Assembly: GCF_000687475.1 (NCBI RefSeq)
Contig: NC_057318.1
Location: forward strand, 3,162,001 to 3,226,000
Reading direction: 5' to 3'
From: Ustilaginoidea virens
Taxonomy: Eukaryota; Ascomycota; Sordariomycetes; Hypocreales; Clavicipitaceae
DNA: 64,000 nucleotides
The notes under the pieces are model-generated. The model saw only the letters and a list, made by a program, of their open reading frames with translations, did not search any database and was not told the origin of the DNA. Every line of letters begins with the position of its first letter. Within the stretch, counting starts at the first letter, position 1. Below, piece after piece: positions 1-10,990 of the stretch. The translations under genes were made by a program, and so were the position numbers.

Positions 1-690
1 TTTAGCCCGAACCGGCTCTTTAATGGGTTCAATATATTAACTATTATATTAGCCCTAGAGGTAATATTAAGCTTAAAAATACTAAAAGGGTAGGCGGCTT
101 TCTTTTTAGCTAACCTTTAGAAAAAAGGGGAGTTAGCTTAATCTACTATCGCTTTTGTATAATAACGATAATAAGATGCAATAAACTATTTATACCGCTT
201 AGTAGAGCGTTTCTAGGTTAGAGACTGTATATAGTTTAGCCTAAGGAATATTAAGATAAACTATTTTTATAAAAAGCTTAATTAAGTCTCTATTAAATAT
301 ATTATTATTGCTATCCTATCCCTACCTATTATCCAGCTTAATATCCCTAAAGGTATCTACTTAGTTTTTTATATTGACTTTATTAAATAGGCCGCTTTTA
401 ATCTACTTCTAATATAGACCGTTACTAATATTAGGCCAAGGCCTTTATTTATTCTTCTATAAGATTTTAATTAGCTATACGAAGAATATAAGGTTAAGGC
501 AATACTAGTAGCGAAAAACGCTTAGGGTTAAAGCAGGAAATATAATATACTAATTAAATAGAAAGGGTACGATTTACCTATATAGAAACCCTTAGAAAAC
601 TTTAAAGATTTAGCGGTATAAGAGGCATTTAAAGCTAAATAGGGTGATATTTATATATATAATAGGCCCTTTAGGCTATTAAAATAAAGT
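1..690 (+). pseudogene. Gypsy family A pol remnant: integrase C-terminus and chromodomain
   Basis: Read on the + strand the fragment matches the C-terminal integrase region of the complete Gypsy-C element at about 10330-10990. Near 550-640 comes a chromodomain-like stretch reading LIK-stop-KGY followed by EPLENF-like residues. The stop stands where chromodomains carry the aromatic Trp of the LVKWKGY motif, and TGG to TAG is the expected RIP change. In chromoviruses this domain directs integration to heterochromatin. No frame is usable, so this is a relic. Confidence 0.75.
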
Positions 691-2572
691 CTACCGGACC
701 TATAAATAACGCCTAAATGCCTACTTATAAAAAAAACCCTTAAAATATTAAAAAAAAAATATACTTAGTTTATCCGCCCCTCTCTTAGGCTAGTACTATC
801 CTCCCCTCTCTCCTATATTATAACCACTATATTTATCGTTATATAGGCCCTCTTCGGCACTATTAGGTTTAGCGTACCCTTACGGCGGCTATAGCTATAG
901 GGGCGGTGGTAGTAGGGGCGGCTATATATAACCCCTATAGTGGTATCTATAGGAGATCGGGCATATATACGGCGAGTAGGCTTAGCGCAAATAGTTGCCT
1001 ATACGACCCCGATATACTAGTATTCTAGGGGATATACTATATGGGGAATATAGGGGGGGCTATAATAGGGCCTATTAAAGATACTATAGGGTTTGCGGTG
1101 GCGACAATAGGGTATATAGCAGTGCCGGCTAGGGCTGCTATAGTACTAGGGCATTCTGCGGCAGATAGTATAGCTAGGCTTTTAGGGGAACCTATATATC
1201 CTATTTATAGGTAGGCGGTTTTCTGGCATAATAGGTTAGTAAGGGGCAGGCAGGAGGGGGGGCTAAATAGGGCTAGGTAAGAGCCGCTAGGTACTACTTT
1301 ATCTAGGCATAATACTCTTAGGCCTCTCGTTATATATCCTGTATTACGCTTAATATAGGGGCTAGATTAATAACCGACCCGGCTTAGCAGTAGGAGGGAG
1401 TTATAGCCTAAGAGATATCGGTTAATATTTTACTAGCAGTACTATAGGGACTAAAAGTAAGATATAGGATGCAAGGAGTTATTTAATTAGCGGCTATAGT
1501 ATACCGCTACTAATTATTAAAGGCCTAAAAAGAGGGCGAAAGGATAGTAGCTTAAACTTTAATCATTTCAATCGTAAGATATATAGGTTTAATAATAGAG
1601 GTGCCCTCCTTATAAGCCTTAATCTGCGCTTAGTAGATCTACTAGAGTTTAGGATTGCCGGTAAGCTTAAAGTTAAGCTATATGCATAAGCTATATGCAT
1701 TTTAGTAGTAAGAGCAGCCTCTACTCCTACCTTTTCGTATATAGATAGGGAGAATACTAATCGCCTGCATTTTTCAGTTATATCGCTTATATAAAAACTC
1801 TTTATTGTAGGTATATTTATACTCTTTATCGGAGGAACTACCCTCTAATAAATAATCGCCTATAGTATGCTATAGCTTATATCTATGCTCTAAAGGGCTA
1901 AAATGCTTGGCAAATAGGGCGGTTAAACCACTTATAGGTCGCGGGATTTTTATAATATTAGGTTCTATAGGGGTCGTTATGCCGCCTACGGCTTAGCCGC
2001 TATTAGGGTTCGGCTTAAATATATTTAGGGTCCTAATGCAATTAATTAGGGGAATATAGAATCGCATTAGGCTCGAACTAATATATATATTAAATATAGG
2101 CGGAGATAGGGTATAGCCTTTTAGAGAATATATAGGTAACTAGTCTATTATTAGTATTTATTATAACCTTAGACAGGGGGGATAATACTTACGGTAGGAT
2201 GCCGATAATAATTAAATCGGCTATAGGAAGGAAGAAAAAGGGAAGAAAAAAGGTGATAAAAAAGGCGCGAGAAAAAATATACCTTTACCTAAGGGGATTA
2301 CCTACTGATAACTAGCGAAAATTTTTTCATAATACTAACAGCTACTATAAATAGCTTCTAACTAGCGATATAATACCGGCCTTCCATACGTTTCTATTAT
2401 ATTACCTTCCCGAATTAATACTCTATAATATCCCCTACTTATATAAACTAGACCTAACGAATAGACTTAAGGTTATCGCGATAATAACCTAGGCGACCTA
2501 ATTGGGCCCACATAGAGGATAGGCGGGTTTCGGGATATAATTAATTTAACTGCGAGGCGGAGGAGGGGGGTA
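691..2572 (+). other. Long post-pol region of Gypsy family A, possible third ORF
   Basis: About 1.9 kb lies between the chromodomain and the 3' LTR, longer than usual for a chromovirus. It recurs at 16620-18479 and, reversed, at 60309-62150, so it belongs to the element. From about 2280 the + strand can be read in one frame to the purine tract with interruptions only of the TAA/TAG type, for example the stretch reading DYLLITSENFF near 2300-2332. That suggests a RIP-killed sense ORF of unknown function. In the middle (about 1560-1850) the minus strand is also open in some copies. Similar sequence sits at the same place in Gypsy-C (about 12840-13130). I do not recognise a domain. Confidence 0.5.
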
Positions 2573-2825
2573 TATTACAGGCTCGGGCTACGCCTACGCC
2601 ACAATATGGCTAGGACTCAGGCTGCGCCTATGCCTAGCCTAGGTAGGGTTATATAAGTTAGTGGCATAGGATTACGGGACTATATTAGGACCTCGACCCG
2701 TGCTAATACACGGTTAAATAGACTATTAAGAGGCCCCTATTCGGGTTCTCTCTCTTTCCTCCTTAGTCTATTTAATATATTCATTCGATGCCTATTCGCA
2801 GTAGCCCTAGAGCTAGTCCTTTACA
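2573..2825 (+). repeat. 3' LTR of Gypsy family A copy 1 (253 bp)
   Basis: The LTR begins TATTACAGGC (from an ancestral TGTCAC-type start), directly after a purine-rich tract, and ends CCTTTACA. The other family A LTRs at 18480-18732 and 60056-60308 are also exactly 253 bp. Inside are direct GGGCTACGCC/GGGCTGCGCC-like motifs shared with the LTRs of Gypsy B, C and D, so the four families are related. Confidence 0.88.
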
Positions 2826-4084
2826 AAGATAGCCTAAACCTCCTAGTTTATATGCTCTATACTACTATTAGTCTATAGGTGGTATACTATCGAGAGGAGT
2901 TGTTTAGTCCTAATAGCCTTATATATTATGGTCTAGAATTGGCCTATTTAGTCTAAGCCTTTATTGCTAATAATCTAGGCGGGGAACCTATAGTACTGCT
3001 ATTAGCAGTCTAGGAATTATTTTGCATAATCCTCCGCTCGCATTAAGTATATTACCTTAAGCTAAATGTACTTAGATAGGCGGTTAGTAATAACTATTAG
3101 GTAATATGGGTCGGAGGTATTATGGGCTAGAAGGTTAATTATAAAATTAATGGAAATCTAAGACTAGAAATAATTTAGGATCGGTAAGGGCTAAAATAGG
3201 CCTTAATATAGCTAGCGACTCTTATGCGTTCTATAGTATTAGCAGTTCCGAATGAATTAAGCTACTTTAGACGATATATTATCGAAGTAGTAGTCCTACT
3301 ATAGTAGTTAGAAGGTTATATTCTTCTTTAGGTGCCCTATAGTAGGAGAGTTGTAGTATTATTGAATTACTATAGTTATTAATAGTTTAAAAGAGGGGAG
3401 CTAAGTCTATCCCTAGTAAAGTAGCGCCCTATAGGCGTTTAGGGTATAATCTACGATCTACTCCCTAATTTTTACTTTACCTAGGAATTATTACTCTCTA
3501 TCCGCTATAGCCTTCTATCGGGCATAATATAGGGTATCCTCGGCTATAGCCTAGTCTTAAAGCGCCTATAGATAGGCATCGGTAAAGATCTAAGAGCTAT
3601 TTAGTAAAAAGACTCCTATAGAAGGTATCGCCTTTAGCACATCCTCTATTATATCTAGATCTATAGCTAGTTAGTTCCCTATTAGGTCCGGTTAATCCTC
3701 TATTAGGTCTATATAGTCTTCTATTAGGTTTGCCTTAATAGTGGAAATAGATAATAATTAAAGGATTTAGTTAAACCTTAAAGCTATACTATCTGTTTTT
3801 TGCTCCTATTGCGAGAGTATATTAAGGCAGTAGGCCTATAAGCCGGGCTAGTACTAGAGGTGGAAATTAAAAAGGGCTAATATCTTAGCCTATTGCGCCT
3901 AGTATTCTAATATCTCTTTTAGTCGGGCAAAGTATTTAAGGTTCTTATAGTCTATAAGGATTATAAATAGAGTAATAATAGAATAGAATTTAATAGACCA
4001 CGCCTTAAGGTACAATATAATAATAAGTAGCACTTTATCGTAAATAGTATAGTTCCATTCAGCTTTTATAAGCTATACTAAATA

Positions 4085-4658
4085 GTATATGTCAAACGGT
4101 TTTCGCCTGCTAAGATAATGCAGTATACGAAGGATAAAGGCAGTGGAATGGTAAAATCGCAGTAAGGTAAAGTAACGGCACAGATAAGATACAACTAAGG
4201 CGTAGGGACAATCTAATGTGCATTAATTCTGCATACTTGCTTGTATGCATACATCCATAGTCCTTCCTTCTCACTATTTGGGTAGGAATATCTAGGGATT
4301 TAAATACATAATATTCCAACATAGAACATCCCTAGTGAAATCAATCTGACGTAAATATCGTGACCATACTGTGATATTATAGATATGTAGCGAAATGTGC
4401 ATTTGTAATGCATCGAGATTTACGACGATAAAGTGGTGTAATCAATTTGTGATGCATCATACATTTCCGTGTGAGGGAATGTGTGTAAGTACTAGGTACT
4501 CAACTTTACTAGCAGCCGCCATATAAATATAAGTACTGAATACTTAATACCTTTTTCAATCTGATGATGCGGCGATGCGTAAGAATTGTCGGCGATTAAT
4601 ATCCAAAAATAATAAAATAAAATAACAATAAATAAAATAATTTCATTCTGACAGTATA
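4085..4658. repeat. Solo Copia-type LTR (4090-4653) with GTATA target duplication
   Basis: A 564-bp sequence begins TGTCAAA and ends TTCTGACA, giving TGTCA...TGACA terminal inverted repeats. It is bracketed by an identical 5-bp duplication GTATA at 4085-4089 and 4654-4658. It aligns along its length with the Copia-C 3' LTR at 49436-49972. No internal Copia sequence accompanies it, so it is a solo LTR left by LTR-LTR recombination. Small ORFs inside are antisense noise. It keeps CpA and TpG far better than the Gypsy-B sequence around it, so it is younger or escaped RIP. Confidence 0.93.
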
Positions 4659-5823
4659 TAATTAGGTAAAGTACCTTATCCTCTTTAATTTAGGAGAGGT
4701 AGCTACTAATAGCTATATTAAAGCTATCCGCCTTAAAGATTATTTCCTTCTTAGGGTCTTATTAGGTAAGGATTAGATACGAGATAAAGTATTATTTAAG
4801 CATTTAAAAAGCCTTTTCTTCCTCTTTAAGTTATTAAAAGGGGATACCCTTTTATATTAACCGAACTAGGGGCTTAGCTAAATAAAAGAAATCTAAAATA
4901 AAATCGCGGTAGAAGTTTGCGAAACCTAAAAAGCTTTAGATGCCTTATAATTTTATAGGGGCTTTTTACTTTTAGATCGCCTTAATCTTCTTAGGGTTTA
5001 AGTGGATCTCTTTCCCTATTATTACGATATAGCCGAGGTAGTATACCTCCTTTATTACGAAGTTATATTTATCTAGATTTAGATTTAGGCCGGTATTTTA
5101 TAGGCGCTAAAGGATAATCTTAATGCGATCTATATATTCTTTCTATAAGCCTCCAGTATAGACTAAAACTTTATTTAGGTAAATAATAGTAAAATCCCTT
5201 AATAAGTCCCCTAAAGCCCTATTAATATATCGCTAGAATATTACGGGGGCTTTAGTTAGGCTAAAAGGGGTTATTAACTACTTAAAAAGACTAAAATAAG
5301 TCTAGAATATAATTAGGTATTTATCGCCTTTGGCAATATATATCTTATAAAACGCGGTATAGATATCTACTTTTATAAACTATTTTGCGTAGGATAAAGA
5401 ATATAGCATCTTTTTAATTAAAAGAAAAGGATACCGGTCCTATATTATAACCTTATTTAGGGCCTAGTAATCTATATAAAAGCACTATCTACTATTCGCT
5501 TTTTTCGCGAGTAGGACTAATACCACTACTAATAAAAAACTCGCGTAAATCTATCTTTTATCTATAAGGTTAATTATTTATCTCCAAACCTTAAGTAATT
5601 GGTCTTATAATATATTATATAGCGGTCCCTATAGGAGGTCAGGTGGCCCCCTATCTAGGGTCGGTTTAAATATAATATAATAATCAAGCGTGCCTTAATA
5701 TAGTAGGAGGCTAGAAGCTTTCGCCTTATTAAAGAGGTCAGTAAAGCCATAAAGCTCTAATAATAGGGTCTGTAGTTAGGCTAAGGGGGGGCTAAATTCT
5801 AATATGGTAGGAGTATAATACAG

Positions 5824-5828
5824 AGGAT
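5824..5828. repeat. Target-site duplication AGGAT, left
   Basis: AGGAT directly precedes the 5' LTR of Gypsy-C and recurs at 13446-13450 directly after its 3' LTR. Five bases is the usual Ty3/Gypsy duplication length. Confidence 0.92.
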
Positions 5829-6072
5829 TGTCACGGGCTCGGGCTACGCCCGCGCCATAATGTGGCTAGGACTCGGGCTGCGCCCGCGTCTAGCCTAAGA
5901 AGGGCAATAGACGGAGTCACAGGACTATACTAGGACTCCGATACGTATTATAATCGGGATATAAATAGACTAGATAGAAGGTTCCTACTTAAATCCTTTT
6001 CTTTCCTCTTTAGTCTATTTAATACATATCATTAACGCCTATTTGCAGTCGCCCTAGGGCTAGTCCTTTATA
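5829..6072 (+). repeat. 5' LTR of Gypsy-C (244 bp)
   Basis: Begins TGTCACGGGC and ends CCTTTATA (ancestral TTTACA). It is the less mutated of the pair, keeping TG at its start and several CpG-rich motifs (GGGCTACGCCCGCG). The 3' LTR has the same length. Confidence 0.92.
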
Positions 6073-6400
6073 TTTAAATAGACTCTCTTAGTCTTACTAT
6101 TATAACTCCGTATTATAGAACCAATAATGCAAGCGTTATACGATATCGAAATAAGCGCGCCTAATAAGACGGGGGTAGATGGCATAGGGCAGTAGCGCCC
6201 CCGATGTAATATACACACCCAAATGCAGTAACTTTCTGAGGGTATATAATAGATTCAATCGCAAATAAACTCTTTATAGGCTTATCTCGTAGAGTAGGCA
6301 AGTAAACCCTAACTGGAATACTAACCGGTCCTAGTAATACAATAGGGCGGACTTATCCCCCCTACCACTCTCGATACGGCTTATACCTAACCTAAGCGTA
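6073..6400 (+). other. Gypsy-C leader between 5' LTR and gag
   Basis: About 330 bases of untranslated leader. A tRNA primer-binding site should start at 6073, but the sequence TTTAAATAGACTCTC gives no tRNA match I can name, and RIP may have blurred it. Nothing else is recognised. Confidence 0.5.
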
Positions 6401-7260
6401 AGCCGATCCCGATAAAGGACCCCTTTAACGGCAAAAAGACAATATTTACCGCCTAGCGAACCTTTATGCAATATAAGCTTAAGGTCGATAAGGACTTTAT
6501 TAGGGACGAAAAGATATAGTAGATATTTATCTTCTAAAACCTATCTTCTATAGTCTAATTATAAATCGCAGCCTTTTTTAAGAATAGCAAGGCCTATAAG
6601 TATAATATAGCAAAGTTCTTTAAATACCTTTAATATCTCTTTAAGGACCCATATCGATAAGATCGCGCAATTATTAAACTTAAGTACTCTTTACGCTAAG
6701 GCCCTAAAGAACCTTTTGCTGCTTTCTTTATCCGATTTAAGGAAAAACTAATACTTATAGGAGGAATTAGCTGGCCTAAGGAAGTAAAACTCGAATACCT
6801 CTATTCTATATTAAATGCCAAAATAGCCGATAAGATTATCGGACTTAGGGTCTCCCGTAATAACTACTATATAGCAGTTGATTGCTATCGTTAAATTGCT
6901 ATTAACCTTAAGACTAGCCTAACTATTAGGCGCTATTCTAATCCTCCTTATAATTAATAAAATAATAACTAAGACGCAAAGGGTAATACGTAGATAATAG
7001 GTATTAACTAGCTTACTTTAAAAAGTAAGTAATATATAGCCGAATAGGTCTTATAAGAGGTCTTTAACGAGCGATAGGAGAAGGACTTTTATCTTCATTA
7101 TAGTGCTTCTACCTACTATATATAGAAATACTATTTATAAAGGGCCCGCAAACCGGGAACGGTTAAGGTGGCTATAGTAGACTCCTAGGCCGCTGAGGAT
7201 AATAATAGCAATAACTCTTAGGGAAAAGACTAGCCCTTAAGCCTAATCTCGCAAAAGGGC
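6400..7260 (+). pseudogene. Gypsy-C gag remnant with CCHC zinc knuckle
   Basis: On the + strand a retrotransposon capsid-like protein can be followed through stops. Stretches such as DPFNGKKTIF and FIRFKEKLILIGG resemble the Ty3/Gypsy gag core (F...F...L...W). At about 7085-7140 a nucleocapsid zinc knuckle reads Y-x2-Y...Y...Y, with Tyr where CCHC needs Cys and His (TGC/TGT/CAC to TAC/TAT). Gag would form the particle that packages element RNA. All stops are TAA/TAG. Limits are approximate. Confidence 0.75.
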
Positions 7261-7329
7261 TTAAAGTATACGCTTAGAACCCTAATCGATTATAAAAAAG
7301 ACCTTATACGAAAGAGATAAAAGAGATTA

Positions 7330-10300
7330 CAAAATATATAGATAGGCACCCCTTTTTAGTACCGATATTATATAAATCTTATACTTTTATTAATACTTTA
7401 ATCGACTCGGGTTATAATTACTATAGTGCTATAAGCGAAAAAATAGTATAATGGTTAGGTCTCTAATCTATCTGCCTATTATAATGTAGGAAAATCGGAA
7501 TAGCAGTAGAGATTTAGAGCCGTTTAGGGGAATATAAGGAAGCGACTTCCTCTATTATATATATCGTTCGCGTGGATATTAATATTGATAGCTGGCCTTC
7601 TATAGTTATACTTTATATAATCCTAGGCCTTACCTATAATATTATCTTAGGTCTCCTTTAGATAGAACACTATAATATTATATTATAAGCGAAACGATAT
7701 TAGATATAGATTAGAGCGGTAGGTAATCTTATCGTCTAAGAATCAATAGTATAATAGTCTAGCCCTGCTGTAGTTAATATTCTTAGTTTAATCTTCTATA
7801 GTATACTCTAGTAGGCAAAGCGTTCTAAAGACTAATCGACCTTTTTTATTACTATAAGCCTGCAAGAGATAATATATATTTTCTATATTACGCTTCCGCT
7901 ATATTAGGACCTTATATTATCTCTATAGAAGCCGCAGGGATTACCCCTAGAGTTATAGGAATTTAGCGACCTATTTAATAAGGAAAAGGCCTCTAGCCTT
8001 CCTTTATACTAGGGTATATTAGACTATTATATTTAGCTTAAGAAGGCTCTAGATAAAAGCATACTAGACCTACCTTACGGCCTATTATATAATATGCTAT
8101 AAGACTAGCTTCTTAAGGTTCGGAGATAGGTAACTAACCTTATAGATAAAGGATAGATTTAGGCGAGTTCTTTATTGGCGGTAGCTTTAGTCCTCCTAGC
8201 GAGGAAGGGGAATAGAGGGTGGCATTTTTATATAGATTATCGAGCCCTAAATAAGGTTATAGCCTAAGACCGATACCCCCTCCCGCTTATTAAGGAGACC
8301 TTATAATCTTTATCTTAGGCGAAATAGTTTACTAAAATCGATATACGTATGGCATTCTATAAAATCTATATCGCAAAAAGCGATAAATACCTTACTATAT
8401 TCCGCATGCGATTTAGCCTCTTTAAGTAGCTTATTATACCTTTTAGCCTTACTAGAGCCCCTATAATATTCTAACGATATATTAATAGGGCCTTAGGAAA
8501 TACACTTAGGGATTTTACGATTATATACCTTAATAACATCCTTATTTATACCTTAGGATTAAGGGAGGACTATATAGAATACATTAAGGATATACTCTAA
8601 CGACTTTAAGATGCTAGTTTTAACCTAGACTTAGAGAAGTGTGATTTTACTATAATAGAGGTCTAGTATCTAGATTATATTATAATAGTAGGAAAAGAGA
8701 TCCGCCTAAACCCTGAAAAGATTAAAGCTATTTAGAACTAGGAAGCCCTTACGAAACTAAAAGGGGTCTAGAGCTTCCTTAGCTTTATAAATTTTTATTA
8801 TAATTTTATTTTTAATTTCTCTTGATTTGCCGAACCTTTAGTTAAATTAATAAAAAAAGGGGTTCCTTTCTAATAGTTAAATAAAGAAGAGGAGGCATTC
8901 TAAGCGCTTAAGTATTACTTTATCTTATATTTAGTTCTCGCTTAATAGGACCCTAATAAGGAGACGATTCTCGAAGTAGATAGCTCTAATACCGCTTTTA
9001 GTAGCTGCCTCTCTTAAATTAGGGAGAATAAAATCCTCTACCCTATTGTATACTATTCCGTACGCCTAATAGATGCCGAATAGAACTATATAATTTATAA
9101 TAAAAAGCTTTTTACTATTATCTTTTATCTTAAGGTATGGTTAGCTAAACTCCGATTAGTAGCCTCCCTATTTACTATTTTTATAGACTATAAGAATCTA
9201 GAGTATTTTACTCGACCTTATAAGATATTAGAATAGTAGGCTAGATGGGCCGAAATATTAGCGCTTTTTAATTTCTATCTCTAATATAGGCTAGGGTCGT
9301 AGGCTTAATACCCTAATATACTATTTCGATGGGAATAGGAAGCTAGCGGCGCGATACTAAAGATTAGCTAGATCTTAAAACTACTATCGATCTTAGTATT
9401 CTATTTAGACTTAACTACTGAATTAGTTCCTATAATTATACCTTTAGGATTTAGCTTACCTAATAGCTTATGTATTTTCGCTGATTCCTACCTTTAGGCA
9501 CTCTAGGATTATGCTATAGCTAAAGATAAAACGTATAGGGTATACTAGGTAGTAGTAGCAAAAGGCAAAAGATGCTTTCCGACCGAGGCTTTAATAAAAA
9601 AATAAATTATAGATTGCACCCTAAATGCCTATAGTATGCTTCTCTATTAGGGGCAGATATAGCTCCCTTCTTTTAAACCCCTAACTATTATAGTTATACA
9701 GCAATACTATAAATTACCTACTGTGGGCTATTTAGGGAAGAATACTATATTCTAATTATTATATTAAGACTACTACTTCGATAATATATTTTTAGCGGTA
9801 GTAAGATATATCTAGAATTACCGATACTGCGGGGCATATAAGAGCCGACAATTGCGCTAAAGCCTACTATAGCTATTACCTATCCTAGACCGATTTTAGT
9901 TATAGATTTCCATCGACTTTATAATAGATCTTCCTATATGTAATATATTTAACCCGCGATTCCTTATAGTTATTACTAATTGCCTATCGAAGTATATCTA
10001 GCTTAAGGTAATACACTCTATAAAAGCGGAAGACTATATAGAACGGTTCTAATAATACTAATGGCGTTTCTATAGGTTCCCTAAAGAAATTATTAGTAAC
10101 TAAGGATCTGATTAGGTAGGATAATTTTAGACTATACTTTATAATTTAGTTAGGACTAAATAACTCCTTTCGATTATATATTACCCCTAGACCGATAGCA
10201 GTATAGAACAGATAAACTAAGAGGTTTAGGCTATCTTACGTATTATAGTCTCTTTTAACCAATATAACTGGCTAAAACACCTTATAGCGTGCTAACTAGC

Positions 10301-10990
10301 ATTAAATAACCGGATATTATTAGTAACCGGTTTTAGTCCTAATCGGCTCTTTAATAGATTTAATATTCTAATAGTTATATCGCCTCTAGATATAATATTA
10401 AGTTTAATGACCTTAAAAAGGCAGGCTGCCTTATTCTTAGCTACCCTCTATAAGGGATGGGAAGTAGCTTAGGCCGCCATCGCCTTTATATAGTAGCAGT
10501 AGTAGGACGCAATTAACCGTTTGCGCCGTCTAGTAGAATATTTTTAAGTTAGGGATTAGGTATAGCTTATCTTATGCAATATTAAAATAAACCGGCTTTA
10601 TAAGAAGCTCGACTAGATCTTAGCAAAGTATATAGTTATAGCTATACTATCTCCGCTTAATATTCGATTCGATATCCTATAGGATATTTACCTAGTTTTC
10701 TATATTAATTTAATTGAATGAGCGGCTTCTAACCTACTACTAAATTAAAAGGTAACTAATATATAACCCGGTCCCCTACTTATACTACCTTAGGATTCTA
10801 ATCGGCTATATAAGGAATATAAAGTAGAAAAGATTTTTACTATAAGGAATACCTAAGGTCGGGGGCAGAACTATAATATACTTATTAAATAGAAAGGATA
10901 TAATATACCTATATAGGAACCCCTAGAGAACTTCTTAGAGATAGCGGCATAAAAGGCATTCGAAGCCAAATAGGGGGATATTCGGATATA
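7330..10990 (+). pseudogene. Gypsy-C pol remnant: protease, RT, RNase H, integrase, chromodomain
   Basis: Domains follow in Ty3/Gypsy order. The aspartic protease motif LIDSG is near 7395-7410. Reverse transcriptase covers about 8150-8800, with its active site reading YLNNILIYT (YLNN at 8526-8537); the YxDD aspartates have become Asn by G-to-A change. RNase H (EVDSSNTAF-like) is near 8960-9000. The integrase zinc-binding region is at about 9750-9850 and its core, with ISIDFIIDLP, near 9900-9935. A chromodomain reading GRGQNYNILIK-stop-KGY lies at about 10855-10985. The frame is ended many times by TAA/TAG, so the enzymes cannot be made. Confidence 0.87.

Larger units (their letters stand above)
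1..2825 (+). mobile_element. Ty3/Gypsy chromovirus, family A copy 1, 3' portion with 3' LTR
   Basis: This is the 3' part of a Gypsy element whose 5' part lies off the window. It aligns base by base with 15900-18732 and, reversed, with 60056-62800. The order is end of integrase, chromodomain, a long non-pol 3' region, a purine tract at about 2555-2570, then a 253-bp LTR. It runs straight into minus-strand Gypsy-B sequence at 2826, so it appears to have inserted into that element. Only one flank (AAGAT, 2826-2830) is visible, so the target duplication cannot be checked. Every reading frame is broken by TAA/TAG in the RIP manner. Confidence 0.88.
2826..5828 (-). mobile_element. Gypsy-B, left segment: integrase core, RNase H and reverse transcriptase
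   Basis: This is minus-strand Ty3/Gypsy pol sequence, matching 18990-20600 and 62980-64000 in the same orientation. Read leftwards from 5828 it runs reverse transcriptase, RNase H, then integrase. The RT catalytic box reads YLNKVLVY (YLNK at 5170-5181 on the minus strand) instead of YxDDVLVY, so both Asp codons are lost. The segment is interrupted by a solo Copia LTR (4090-4653), continues across Gypsy-C at 13446, and is cut at its left end by Gypsy family A copy 1. Confidence 0.82.

Noticed and set aside
4110..4322. Minus-strand ORF within the solo Copia LTR, and its relative at 49624-49965
   Set aside because: Both lie within LTR sequence bordered by TGTCA/TGACA ends; LTRs of this type do not encode proteins and the two frames are not conserved as proteins.
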